This document shows, piece by piece, positions 36,901-47,529 of a DNA stretch of 64,000 bases. Source of the stretch: Ancistrus triradiatus (taxonomy: Eukaryota; Chordata; Actinopteri; Siluriformes; Loricariidae); assembly GCA_025084515.1 (NCBI GenBank), contig JAJAGP010000092.1, positions 336,001 to 400,000 of the forward strand, in the 5' to 3' direction. Under the pieces are notes generated by a model. That model was not told where the DNA came from. It made no database searches and saw only the letters and a program-made list of their open reading frames with translations. Positions within the stretch are counted from its first letter, which is position 1. Every line of letters starts with the position of its first letter. Made by a program: the position numbers and the translations under genes.

Positions 36901-39900
36901 GGGTCCTTTCTGTGTGGAGTCTGCATGTCCTCCCCATGTCTGCGTGGGTTTACTCCAGGTACTCCGGTTTCCTCCCACAGTCCAAAGACATGCATGTTAG
37001 TTTAACTGGTTTAAAAGTGTCTCTAGTGTGTGAGTGTATGTGCCCTGTGATGGATTGGCACCCTGTCTAGGGTTGTTCCTGCCTTGCACCCTGTGCTGCC
37101 GTTTAGGTACCAGCTCTCCCGCAGCCCTGTCCAGGATCATGCAGATAAGACAATGAATGAATGAATGAAATTCCTTCATTCTTCTGCATTAAGTATTTTT
37201 CATCTTTTAACCCTGCTTTTTCCTGGTCAGAGGTGTGGGAGGGCGTATGGTGGGATATAAGAAACATATTGATATGACTGGCCAGTAAAATTAAGTGATC
37301 ACATGTGAACACATCTGCTTCCAATATTAAAAACCACCAGCCACCACTGCTAGAGACTCAAGTCTCAACTTGGACTCACACACTAGATAATCAAGACTCG
37401 CCTCAGACTCACACTGTACAGATTCAGGATTCAAACTTGGACTAACGTGCTAGAAATGCGAAACTTGACCTGGACTCACACACTGGAGACTCAAGACTGG
37501 AATCAAAAATTTATAGTGGACTCAACTTGGACTCACATACTAGAGACCATAGGCGTAGTTTTGTTGGGTGTATAACAATAATTCCTGTAAACTGAATGTG
37601 CTATCTGTAATAAAGTGAGACATTGCGGGCTTGAACACAATATACATTTTAAATGTACTCATAGTAACAATATATTTCTGTTTAAGGTACAATGTTTGGC
37701 ATTCTCCTTAGTAGACATTTCAACAATACTTACTATTGATGCAATTCAACTACATGATGCAATCCAAGCAAATGAAGTGAATGGCCTTGCTCAAGGGATT
37801 GGCAGTGCTGGATCCTGAACCCTCAAACTTCTGGCCAATAGTCCAGTACCTAAACCACTGAGTCACCATGTTTTTCTATGAGTTTATATTGTTTCACTTG
37901 GTCTATTGTTTCATTACTGGGTCTTTTCATTGATTATTAAGCTGTTTCTTTTTTCCACATTTTAATTGTGTGTTTTCCCTAGTCAGAGTCAGGGAATGGG
38001 GGTTGATTGGTGTGTCTTTGGCAAATATCTCCACAAAACACAGGGTGCCGATGTGAGCTTGCCCTGGGCGGACACCACTCCACTGCAGGGACTTCGAGGG
38101 GACTGGCCTCCCCTAACCTCAGACGCAGCCCATCATTTCCCCATGTGAAGCCCACCCCACGCTACAACATAGCACACATAGTTTATATTAATATATGTTT
38201 CCTAATACTTGTGTTTTAGCACTTATATAATGTGTATGCTCGTTTAACACATTTGTATTTCTCTCCATTGTTATTCTACCCAGCTGGAATGCTCTAGTCT
38301 GTCCAGGATCAAATACATTACCCTTCACACATAGTATTGTTTTCACAAGGGGGCGCTATTGCTTTAGGTGTCACTGGCTAGAACGCCTCCAGAATATGTG
38401 TTATTAGTGATGCTATTGTGAAAATGATCAGAGCTATAGTCTCTTATCTATCCCGTGTTCATTGCAGCTGTACACAGTAAAAGCCATGTGACACAGCAAT
38501 TTATTCAAAGCTTATCATACGTCTAGCATAGTCTTGGGAAGTTTATTCCACAACAACAGAAAAAGGAAAATAAAAATAATAGTAATAATACAATAATTAT
38601 AATAACACAATGATTTGCATTTATGTCACTGCACACACTGAGTGGGGTTTGGTCCTATGGCCTTGGCGTGATAAGGCATGTGCATTCAGTATAATTAACT
38701 GCACAGGAAAATAACACCTTATGCTTATTGTGTTTAAGTCCATGTTTCAACCTCTGACTCATTCTTCATCCACACCCATTCTTTCTTCAAATAAAGCTTT
38801 CCTAACTTATAACATACAACAACTGATCTCAAAGTGGTTTAAAAGCTTTGACACATTTTGTCATGTGCTCAGCGGAACTCCATTATTCTGTGTTTATAGC
38901 CTGTATGTGTTATAGCCTGTACATGCTTCTAAAAAAACGTTAAAAATTTTTAAAATGCTGGTAATCATACACTTGATTACTGCAGTTACAGGATTTGTCC
39001 CCTAATCCATATTCCGGTACGGAGCAGATCTGTAAATGATTTGGGAAACTGTTTTTTTTTATTACTGTGTGACAGCAGATTCAATCACAATACACAGAGT
39101 TTAGTGTAACTGTATCTTGAGCATGAATACTTTGCATTAAAAAGGATATGTTCTGGTTATCGCTATTTTTGTGTTTGTTTATTCAATTGTTAATGAGTTA
39201 ATGAGTGTAAGTGCATTCTGTTGACCCACTCGTAGGGCTGCCTATAGTGCTCTTTAAAGATCAAAATATTTATTTAGTGTCAAATATGAGCAAAGCAATT
39301 AATGTGGAAAGATATTTTTGATCGTTTGTCAGTCCAAGTGTTTTAAACAAAATATGCAAACTTTGTATTGAATATTACTTATACTGGTAGTGTCTTTTTC
39401 TGAGGTTTCTTTGCCATCTCAAGGTTATGTCAGAATAACAGAAGAAAAAATAAAACCTCATAGGATTATTAACTCATTATTAAGTAGTTTTAACTCAACT
39501 ATATGAATTGCTGTGTTATAAATTTCATTTGATTTTCTGTATGGGGAATGACAGCTTGTGTATCTTGTGTTTTTATCCACTTTTCAACCTTTGACTGCAA
39601 TAAGCCACAGTTCATTTCTAACTGACTTAAGCTGAAGTCTCTTGACTACGCTTATAACCTGTACATGTTCTTTGGGTCATTTTATGAAAACGAATACTAA
39701 TACATGCGGTACTTTGTTCAGTATTGGCAGATAGTTGGCAGAATGGTTTACGGATCATACAAAGCTTAGACTTTGTACAGAATCACTCAAAATACAGTTG
39801 CTCAATTACCAAACGGCGTTACTTCCATTTACCTACATAACTACAACTATTTACTATTTATTACTCTGCTATAACTACTTACAGTCATATTGTACTACTA

Positions 39901-40053
39901 ACAGTAACAGACCATGATCATTTACATATATTTTAAACACTAGTCACAACGTTACGAATGTATTTTAATACACTCATTTAAATGAATACCTGTGTGGGAT
40001 TGTGTGGGAACATCTGCCTCTTCTTGAAGGGACTTGTCTTCAGCGACCTCCAT
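30986..40053 (-). CDS. leng9: LENG9-like protein: CCCH zinc finger, MJ1316 domain, 2H phosphoesterase (copy 1)
   Basis: Seven minus-strand exons with agreeing phases: 40053-39990, 36704-36605, 34407-34292, 34204-34047, 33960-33792, 31909-31880, 31776-30986. They give 1428 nt, 475 residues. Exon 2 holds a CCCH finger (C36-x7-C44-x5-C50-x3-H54, FYLKGRCHFGDRCRLSH). Exon 3 is Lys/Ser-rich. Exons 4-5 form the MJ1316/DUF504 domain (about residues 94-202; MRTADDVISRILWDSSVDPA, then IPRHRIQYFSYKGQRVWD). Exon 7 holds an acidic linker and the AKAP7/2'-5' RNA ligase-like 2H domain with both H-x-T motifs (HVT 326-328, HLT 412-414). This domain order is that of vertebrate LENG9, a presumed RNA-processing protein; the substrate is unknown. 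The ATG is the one shared with copy 2 in exon 1. Weakest point: the 103-bp intron before exon 7. Two introns carry Tc1-like family C copies. Confidence 0.88.
32690..33640 (-). mobile_element. Tc1-like element, family C, left-truncated
   Basis: Lies in leng9 copy 1 intron 5. Minus-strand transposase start at about 33350 (MLRSKEIQEQLRKKVLEIYQ), then the TKDPTTTSKELQ block at 33110-33211. The right arm (ATCACTTTTTCACACAGGGC near 33520) matches 34490-35785. The left terminal arm and the C-terminal part of the transposase are missing. Confidence 0.78.
34490..35785 (-). mobile_element. Tc1-like transposon, family C, 1296 bp
   Basis: Ends CAGTGGTGTGAAAAAGTG and its complement, flanked by TA (34488-34489 and 35786-35787). 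The left arm runs to about 34700 and the right arm from about 35570. The minus-strand transposase is broken: the first helix-turn-helix is near 35410, and the core relic at 35008-35277 has VMVWGCFAASGPGRPAVING. The middle third is deleted. It sits in leng9 copy 1 intron 2. Confidence 0.85.
36040..36285. repeat. MITE fragment related to 25520-26225
   Basis: Shares TTCATGATACATTTAACTTA, CTCCATTAATGCACATAAAG and CTACAAGCCTTCTGAAACGA with the block at 25990-26220, and ends CCCAAGGTACAACTGTA. Confidence 0.5.
36838..37172 (+). repeat. V-SINE (DANA-like) copy
   Basis: Starts GGGCAGCAAAGTGGCTCGGT with a tRNA-like head (B-box-like ATGTTCAATCCCAGG). The conserved body follows: TGTGTGGAGTCTGCATGTCC, then GTTTCCTCCCACAGTCCAAA, then CCCTGTGATGGATTGGCACC. 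It ends in an (ATGA)n tail. In leng9 copy 1 intron 1. Confidence 0.8.
37730..37870 (-). repeat. tRNA-derived SINE, diverged
   Basis: Minus-strand relic with GCCTTGCTCAAGGGATTGGC, then GATCCTGAACCCTCAAACTT and TAGTCCAGTACCTAAACCAC, the order seen in the copies at 50965 (minus) and 41263/52988 (plus). Confidence 0.6.
37871..39989. other. Rest of leng9 copy 1 intron 1, no features recognised
   Basis: AT-rich sequence without a recognisable exon or repeat boundary. Confidence 0.45.
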
Positions 40054-40229
40054 ACTAATTCTATTATACAACTTCTCACAAAAATTATACAGCGTCTATG
40101 AATATATAAATGTGTAAAACGACTTTTAAAAAAAGCTAAAATAAGTAGACGAGAAGTAAAAACTGCCTTCTGGAGCTTCCGAAACTCGATAAGGAAGTCG
40201 ATGAGCTACAGTAGGAAGGTCTAACTCCA

Positions 40230-40237
40230 TGACGTCA
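40230..40237. promoter_or_regulatory. CRE-type site (TGACGTCA) upstream of leng9 copy 1
   Basis: A perfect palindromic CREB/ATF consensus 177 bp before the start codon of leng9 copy 1, at the position expected for a core promoter. Whether it is bound is unknown. Confidence 0.45.
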
Positions 40238-40567
40238 TCTTGAATAATTACAAACTGTATTCATTCATGATCATGCAGGCTGGGCGTATAATAATGTGGG
40301 TAAAAATACATGTACACGAAGACGGAATCCCCAAAGAACAACATTTACTAAACTATATAGTAAAACACCGACGAATCCCCCAGTTTGATATATTTTGTAC
40401 GGTTGTATAAGGTTTGGTACACGGCTGCGACTGCGTGTGCTAAAATCTGCCTGGCTGTGTTCGAAAGCATGCTTATTCCCTACAAAGTGTATCATCCTAC
40501 TATGGGATTTCTAGACTGACTCGTTTTTAAGGCTGTCCGATGTCAGCGTTTTGGAGCGTGCTGTGTA

Positions 40568-41152
40568 CAGTGGGGCAAAAAATTATTTAGTCAGCCACTG
40601 ATTGTGCAAGTTCTACACTTAGAAAGATAGAGAGGTCTGTAATTTTCATCATAGGTACACTTCAACTATGAGAGACAAAATGAGAAAAAAAAATCCAGGA
40701 AATCACATTTTTAATTAACTGAATTATAAATCATGGTGGAAAATAAGTATTTGGTCAATGACAAAAGTTCAACTCAGTACTTTGTAACATAACCTTTATT
40801 GGCAATGACAATCATCAAACATTTCCTGTAAGTCTTCACCAGGTTTGCACACACTGTAGCTGTTTTTTTGGCTCATTCCTCCATGCAGATCTCCTCTAGA
40901 GCAGTGATGTTTTGGGGTTGTCGCTGGGCAACACGGACTTTCAACTCCCTCCACAAATTTTTTTTGGGGTTGAGGTCTGGAGACTGGCTAGGCCACTCCA
41001 GGACCTTGAAATGCTTTTTACAGAGCCACTGCTTCATTGCCGGATCATCCATATGCTCTCTGGCAAACTTCAGACAAGCCTGGACATGTACTGGCTTAAG
41101 CGGGGGGGTCAGCCACAATCAGTGGCTGACTAAATACTTTTCTGTCCCACTG
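40568..41152 (-). mobile_element. Internally deleted Tc1-like element, family A (585 bp)
   Basis: Ends CAGTGGGGCAAAAAATTATT and ACTTTTCTGTCCCACTG, flanked by TA. The minus strand keeps the C-terminal transposase (WPSQSPDLNPKKNLWRELKV, then QRQPQNITALEEICMEE), fused by deletion to an earlier region (LKFAREHMDDPA). The catalytic middle is gone and the final Glu context is altered (PKKN where PIEN is usual). Confidence 0.85.
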
Positions 41153-41262
41153 TATGCTATCGTTTGTTTTCAAATGCAATTTTTAATAAGACAAACCCCA
41201 TACTATGTGTGAAAAGCTACTGTGAGACAGTGTGTATGTTAAAAGCATTGTACAAATGGGGA

Positions 41263-41458
41263 CTGTGGTAGCCTAGCAGGTAAGGTACTGGACTATGGAC
41301 TAGAAGGTCCAGGGTTCAAATCCCACCTCTGCCACTGTTGGGTCCTTGAGCAAGGCCTTTAAATTGCTTGGATTGTAAGACAGTATCAATTGTAAGTTGC
41401 TCTGCATAAGGGCGTCTGCTAAATGCTGTAAATGTAAATGTAAATGTAATGTAAATGT
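41263..41458 (+). repeat. tRNA-derived SINE
   Basis: Pol III box A-like TAGCCTAGCAGGTAAGGTAC and box B-like GGTTCAAATCCC, then GGTCCTTGAGCAAGGCC, CATAAGGGCGTCTGCTAAAT and a (GTAAAT)n tail. Other copies: 50965-51175 (minus) and 52988-53186 (plus). Confidence 0.78.
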
Positions 41459-41916
41459 ACAAATAAAATGAACATGAACTTATGTTTCTCTGAATGAGAG
41501 AGTCAGCTAAATTTTGTAAATGTAAACTTCCATTAGTCTGAAATGGTACCACAATTGTGGCTTGCTAATTGCTCTTAGAACCACGGTTATATACACTTCT
41601 GCCATAAAGACCTGTGAATGCAACAGCTCTATTAGTCAATAGTATGAAGGTTTTAGTAACTTTATTGGTATTCTTCCCATCATCACATTTTCCTCAAGTA
41701 GTGCGCAGTCATGTACAGTCAGAATACAGGTATGCACATAAAACAATATTCATAACACCAATAACCATGGAAATAGCAATTTGACTATAAGAAAACCAAG
41801 GTTTTCTGGTACACTTTCTTAAACTCCATACACCTTTCTGCAGGCTAAAATTATAGCTGAATAATTTGTCTGCACATGGCCTTGAAAGGTTGTGAGTTCA
41901 AATACCAGACTGGTTT

Positions 41917-44900
41917 TTATTGTTTCCAAACGAATATACAATTGTAACTTATGAAATTACAAAGACTTTGTAATGAGAAAGTTGTCTTATTATGAGAGGG
42001 GCCATGCTTAAAAATAGAGCAAATGTTCAAGCTCACGGTTTTATGAGTGTGTACAACATTTTGCCAAAGATGTGTCTCCTGTACTAGACCAGCATCTCCA
42101 CATTCCATAATCATTGGTCTGTCTGTGAGTTGTGCCTTCGGCATCATTGACAGTTCACTCATATGCTGTGTCAGGATGAGGTAGGCTGGAGAGCTTCATC
42201 ATCCTGACATTGCTGCCTTCTGACCCTTTTCCTGTTCCATAGCAGGCTGATACATTGCAGCCTACTTTCTCTACACGTCCTTGTTTGGCCTTTTCATTAT
42301 TGCTTGTTTTTGGTTTTTTTGGCTCCTGTTTCTTGGTATGCGGCATGTGTGGGTTGTGGGTCTTTGTTTGTCTGGTTTCATGTGTTGTGTGTTATGTGTT
42401 TTTTCTAGTCCCTGATTAGCATTAGCATTGTCTGTTTATTTTAAGCACTGTTTCCATTCTGTTTTGTCCTTACTAGCATTGTGTCTATTAGTTTTATTTA
42501 ATTGTTTGTATGTTACACATTAGCATTAGCATCTGCTTGGTTTTCACTTTGTCTCCCTTTGTTAGCATGTGTTAACTTATTTTCTTTGTTAGCAAAGATA
42601 GTTTGTACTTTCATGCTATCTACTTTTGTTAGCTCTGTCCCGTAGTTTTGTGTTTACATTAGCCTTTTAGTCTCTGTGTAGCATTGTTTTTTAGTATTTA
42701 CCATTAGCCACATGTCTGTCTGTTGCTTGTCCCTGTTGTTGTTGTTTTTTGGAGTTTTCTGTTCATATTGGATTTGTCCTTCTGTGTTCAGTGTCTTCAA
42801 CATGTCTGATGCAAACTAAATGAGCACACTGGCACCTACATCAGTCTCAGTCAGTGCACTGCGTGTAGAACGTGGCATGCTGTATCCACAAGCTCACTGT
42901 TCCTCTACTTGTGATTCCTCCTCTTCTTGGTCTGAATCTGGAGCATTGTTGTCTGTGAATTATCATATTAGTAGTAAGACCAAAAGGGAACATACATCAA
43001 TGGCAGACATTCTGTCACATAACATTAAACAAACAACGCTTAGTAGCAAGCAATATGATAAATCAAACGAGCAGAGTGAGTGGTGCTGCACTAATGAATT
43101 GCAATATCCACTTTATTAGGTACACCTGTTCAACTGCTCTTTAACGCAAATATCTAATCAGCCAAACACATGGCAGCAATTCATCGCATTTAAGCATGTA
43201 GATATGATTAAGACGACCTGCTGAAGTTCAAACCGAGCATCAGAATGTGGAAGAAATGTGACTTTGAATGTGGAATGATTGTTGGTGCTAGTCGGGCTGG
43301 TCTGAGTATTTCAGAAACTGCTGATCTATTGGAATTTTCATGCACAGCCATCTCTAGGGTTTAAAGAGAACGTTCCAAAAAGAGAAAATATCCAGTGAGC
43401 AGCAGTTCTCTGGGGGAACATGCCTTGTTGATGCCAGAGGTCAGAGTAGAATGACCAGACTGGTTTGAGCTGATAGAAAGTCTATAACTCAAATAACCAC
43501 TCGTTACAGCCGAGGTATACAGGCGGATTTCTGATATTTCAGATATTTTCTTGGCACACGTTGGACCTCTTAGTATCAACTGAGCATCGTTTCAACACTT
43601 CAGCCTACCTGAGTATTGTTTCTGACCATGTTCTTCCCTCACAGATCACAGTCTACCATTTTCTGATGGCTGCTTCCAGCACGATAACGCACCATGTTAC
43701 AAAGCTCAAATCATCTCAAACTTGTTTCTTGAACATGACAATGAGTACAAAAATGGTTTCCACAGGCACCAGATCTCAATCCATTAGAGCACCTTTGGAA
43801 TGTGGTGGAACATGAGATTCGCATCATGGATGTGCAACCGACAAATCCGCAGCAACTGTGTGATGCTATCATGTCGATATGGACCAAAATCTCTGAGGAA
43901 TGTTTCCTGCTTCTTCTTGAATTTATTCTACAAAGAACTAAGACAGTCAAACCTGTGTCTAGCAAGGTGTACCTAATATAGTAGCCAGTGAGTCTATACC
44001 CATGAGACTCACCTTGTGGTTGAGCCTCTCTATCAAATGGGGGCATCACAGTCTGTCCCGTTGAGCCAAACACGTGGTCAGTGCGGCTGTCTCTGTCCCA
44101 AACACGCTGGCCTTTATAGCTGAAGTACTGGATTCTATGACGAGGAATAGCCATTTCCTCTGAATAATCACAGTCACACACCTGTAAAAGTACAGAGCTT
44201 GTGATTGTTTATGTTGGACTATATTGGCTATGCAGTGTTTTCAAAGCCGGACTTATGCACATCACCTGTGTGTCCCATGAGAACTCGGAGAAAGGACGCT
44301 CTAGAACTCCCAGAAATCGGTCCAGGTGGCCCACGATGAAGTCTGCCGGGTCCACGGAGGAATCCCACAGAATCCTGGAAATGACATCATCAGCCGTGCG
44401 CATGCGTGGCTTTTTCTTTAAATCTTGGGAGCCAAAGAAAGAGGACAGAGGTAGAGAGGATTTTCAAGACACAATGCGTTATGGTTGAAGAGAGAATGAC
44501 GATTCTAAATAAATAACTTTTGAATTTGAAAGTGCTTTTACCATTTACTTTTTCATCTTTTGTATCTTCTGCTTTGCCTGACTTTCTTCTGGTTTTCTGG
44601 TTTTTGCTCCTTTTCTCTTTTGTTTGTGCATTTTTCTTGTTGGCAGATGCTGGTGTACTACTTTCAAAAATGGATGAGGAAGAAAAACAAAGAGATTAGA
44701 AAGGTGCTTTGTGTGGTTTTGTTTTTTTGTGTTCCTTCAAACATTTCGGCATTTAAAGGCAAAATTGTATAGCTATAGATCCAGTAGCACCAGTAACTTG
44801 ACAGTAACTGACAAACCTATGAGACAGGCGACATCTGTCTCCAAAATTACATCTGCCCATCAGGAAAAACTTGCAGACTTCAGGTCTTTTTGCATCCTGT

Positions 44901-44969
44901 GTAGCTCCATCTGGTTTTGAGTGAGAACAAGCACAAATGTAGGTCAGCTGGTGTATCTAAAGTGTCCAG

Positions 44970-45021
<52 letters not shown>

Positions 45022-46395
45022 CTTGTGTTCCTATACTTGTAAGGACCAAATGTTCTTAGAATGATAGGAAAACCTGGCAATTTTGCCTTGTGAAGACTGT
45101 TTTGGCAGTCCTCACATCTTTAATTGCTTTTATTTTGTTTAAGAAAAATGGAAACTTGTCTTTGGAATTGTCTCAAAGCACTTTTACAATTTTCTATTAT
45201 CTTCTATTATCTATAAGGCCAATCACAAATTAGCAAAGAGCATCTTGTGTTGTTACTGAATGATTGGCTCTCACTGTCTTCAAGTACCCCCAAAATGTTT
45301 GAAGGGTTTAGGTCAGAGAACTCAGATTTACTCAAGTTGATATTTACTGATTATATGTATTTTAATGAAACACATTGCATTACATTCGTGAAAGCTTCAG
45401 GCGTTTTAGCCCAAACTTTATGTGATCTCTGTGTATGAGATTATTTTAAGGCAAAGTGAAAGATTAATTATTTATTTTGCCTTAGAATAAAAATCCTTGC
45501 ACACCATTCACTGTGTATACACAAAAACTACTGCACACGTTTACTAAATACCCCTTTTAATTGATCTCGGACTGTACAACCTTTCTTCGGGTATTTCTGT
45601 TTCCTCCAACATTCCAAAGACATGCATCAGGTTAACTGATTGCTCTAGTCTGCCCCAGTGTCAGTGTGTTGTTATAACCCTGCTCCTGACATGAATGCTG
45701 TTGTGACGTTAAATAAATTAATACCTTACTCTACCCTACACCTGTAAATATATCAAATAAAAATACTTTAGTATGTTTAATTTGAACTGTATCATTGCTA
45801 ATATACAGAATAATCTATTCTTAATGGATGCTCTTATAGGCAAAATATCTAAAAATATTGTATCTCAAATACAAAATAAAAGCCATCCTCCATTGAAGAT
45901 GAGTTTATATAGCTAATTAAATTACGAAGTGAGTCTGCAGGCTTCTTTCTTGAATATATTGAAGGTACTGAGTTGACCGAAGAGAACTGGCTCTCATGAG
46001 AACTGAGTCATGATATATATTTTATGTGAATCAGGGAATGCAACCTTTGAACAGGTAAGTATGCTAACACCTGCCTCTGATTAAGTCCTTTTTAGAGTAA
46101 CAATCTTTATATTTAGAAGGTTATTGGATGTGTATTTAGAGAACAACACTGATATACTGGTATATTATTACAACTTACTATATATTACTATAATATTATA
46201 CTGTTATATGCACTTATTCCTTCCATTGTTAGTACAACTTGTTCATTTACATTTTACATCCCTTACAAATTAGCCCCAAATGGGAGAAATGGTTCATTGT
46301 GACTAAATGAATACTGCACCTGTGTGGGGTTCTGTTGGAGCATCTGCCTCTTCTGTGAGGAATTCTCTTCTTCTCTCACCATTAGCAGCTTCCAT
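41917..46395 (-). CDS. Truncated LENG9-like paralogue lacking the 2H domain (copy 2)
   Basis: Predicted minus-strand exons: 46395-46320, 44910-44817, 44657-44542, 44423-44266, 44181-44013, 42952-42909 and 42165-41917. Exons 3, 4 and 5 have exactly the same lengths as in copy 1 (116, 158, 169 nt), and splice phases agree. It keeps the CCCH finger (FFLMGRCNFGDRCRLSH), the Lys-rich linker and the MJ1316 domain almost unchanged. The last exon aligns with copy 1 only through about ECGDAGLVQET, then runs into unrelated sequence and stops; no H-x-T motif follows. Predicted length is about 301 residues. The exon 6 donor is uncertain (GTAGAG at 42908 keeps frame; GTGAGC at 42897 does not with the chosen acceptor). 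No disabling mutation was seen in exons 1-5, so it may still be expressed, but it could be a pseudogene. Confidence 0.7.
43108..43987 (+). mobile_element. Tc1-like transposon, family E, internally deleted
   Basis: Left end CACTTTATTAGGTACACCTG, right end AAGGTGTACCTAATATAGTA. It keeps N-terminal coding (CGGGCTGGTCTGAGTATTTC region, 43285-43440) and C-terminal coding (43555-43900: GATAACGCACCATG, then CACCAGATCTCAATCCATTA-GAGCACC, the SPDLNPLEHL region). The middle is missing and stops are present. It sits in intron 5 of leng9 copy 2. Confidence 0.85.
44935..45020 (+). repeat. SINE fragment with a (TG)n microsatellite
   Basis: GGTCAGCTGGTGTATCTAAA-GTGTCC from the V-SINE body is followed by about 25 TG dinucleotides (44970-45019). 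Confidence 0.75.
45580..45730 (+). repeat. V-SINE fragment
   Basis: Contains GGGTATTTCTGTTTCCTCCA-ACATTCCAAAGACATGCAT and CTAGTCTGCCCCAGTGTCAG, a diverged V-SINE body, inside intron 1 of leng9 copy 2. Confidence 0.6.
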
Positions 46396-46849
46396 AGTAT
46401 AGACAGACTTTAGCCTCCCTCAGGAACTCTGTAATGAAATGAGAAAATATGTCACTTTTAATAAGCTATGTTACTGTGTTGCTCACTTATAGGTATTAGA
46501 ATAATTACACAACATAAGAAGCAACAACATACAACAGAAAAAAGAGACCTCTCCCCAAACTACAAAGCCTGCTATAAGGAAGTGAAAGAGCTACAGCACG
46601 AAGATTTACCAACACTACCTCACTGGGACTGCACTTGTTTACATATATTACAATGGCTGAGTCATGCTGGACACCACCCACACCTGGATACATCTGTTAC
46701 CTGGATACATCTGTCATACATCATAAGAGAGTGAACATGATCCACACTGTCCAAAAGGCAAAACCTGTTCTATTTCAAGTTGTATTAAACAATAATCATT
46801 AATCAGTGCCCATACTTAATTTTACAGATTCTCCATTATCTCAAGTCAA

Positions 46850-47035
46850 ATTTACTTATGTAATATGTTTTCCAAATAGGCTTTGTCTCAAAGCAGCGCT
46901 ACAAATATCACAGCCCTGACTGGGCAAGTAAAAACTCCCTAAATGTTATGAGCAAGAAACTTTGGGAGGACCAGGCCTCAAAAAAGGACCCGTGCTCCTT
47001 GGACAGCGTAGATGATATATGTATGAATTAAAGTA
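46850..47035 (-). repeat. LINE/SINE-type 3' tail, minus orientation
   Basis: The reverse complement contains TCCCAAAGTTTCTTGCTCAT, TAGGGAGTTTTTACTTGCCC and GCTGCTTTGAGACAAAGCC, then a TTTGACTTGA tail. Same repeat type as 4960-5190. Confidence 0.6.
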
Positions 47036-47119
47036 AGTTACAAAATAAATGTTATTAATTTTATTTACAAAAGGTAAATATCAAAAACATATAGAGTGAA
47101 CATATTTAGAGAGAATATC

Positions 47120-47168
47120 TATGTATGTATGTATGTATCTATCTATCTATCTATCTATCCATATATAT
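47120..47168. repeat. (TATG)n/(ATCT)n microsatellite
   Basis: Adjacent tetranucleotide runs, followed by a short (AT)n. Confidence 0.85.
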
Positions 47169-47400
47169 ATAATTATGACATAAATATGACCTAAAACATC
47201 ATCAGATTTACACAAAAGTCCTAAAAGTAGATAAAGAGAACCCAGTTAAATAAATGAGACCAAAATATTACACTTGGTCATTTATTTATTGACGAAAATG
47301 ATCAAATACTACATATTAGTGAGTGAAAAAAGTATGTGAACCTCTAGGATTAGCAGTTAATCAATCAATGCGATGACAATCAGGTGAGAATAAATGAATT
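47165..47400. mobile_element. Terminal fragment of Tc1-like family B
   Basis: AAATATGACCTAAAACATCA-TCAGATTTACACAAAAGTCC and ACTTGGTCATTTATTTATTG, then the AAGTATGTGAACCTCTAGGA block, the subterminal arm seen in the full copies. Confidence 0.7.
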
Positions 47401-47529
47401 TGTACTAATAAAACTTATATTCACCTATGGAACTACATTCAAATTATACTAAATCATACTAAATTGACAAAGCACCCTAGCTAGTGTACTACAAAGAAAA
47501 AACGTTGATTATTTTTTATCTGCCCGGGG

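Noticed and set aside
41263..41340. Possible tRNA gene (A and B boxes)
   Set aside because: No cloverleaf or anticodon arm could be completed, and the same sequence recurs with a (GTAAAT)n tail, so it is a SINE head.
44201..44488. Plus-strand frame of 95 codons with a near duplicate at 34036-34269
   Set aside because: Both are antisense shadows of the leng9 MJ1316 exons; their similarity comes from the duplicated minus-strand exon.
46468..46734. 88-codon plus-strand frame upstream of leng9 copy 2
   Set aside because: It overlaps sequence shared with the leng9 copy 1 promoter area (GGAAGT...GAGCTACAG) and has no recognisable domain.
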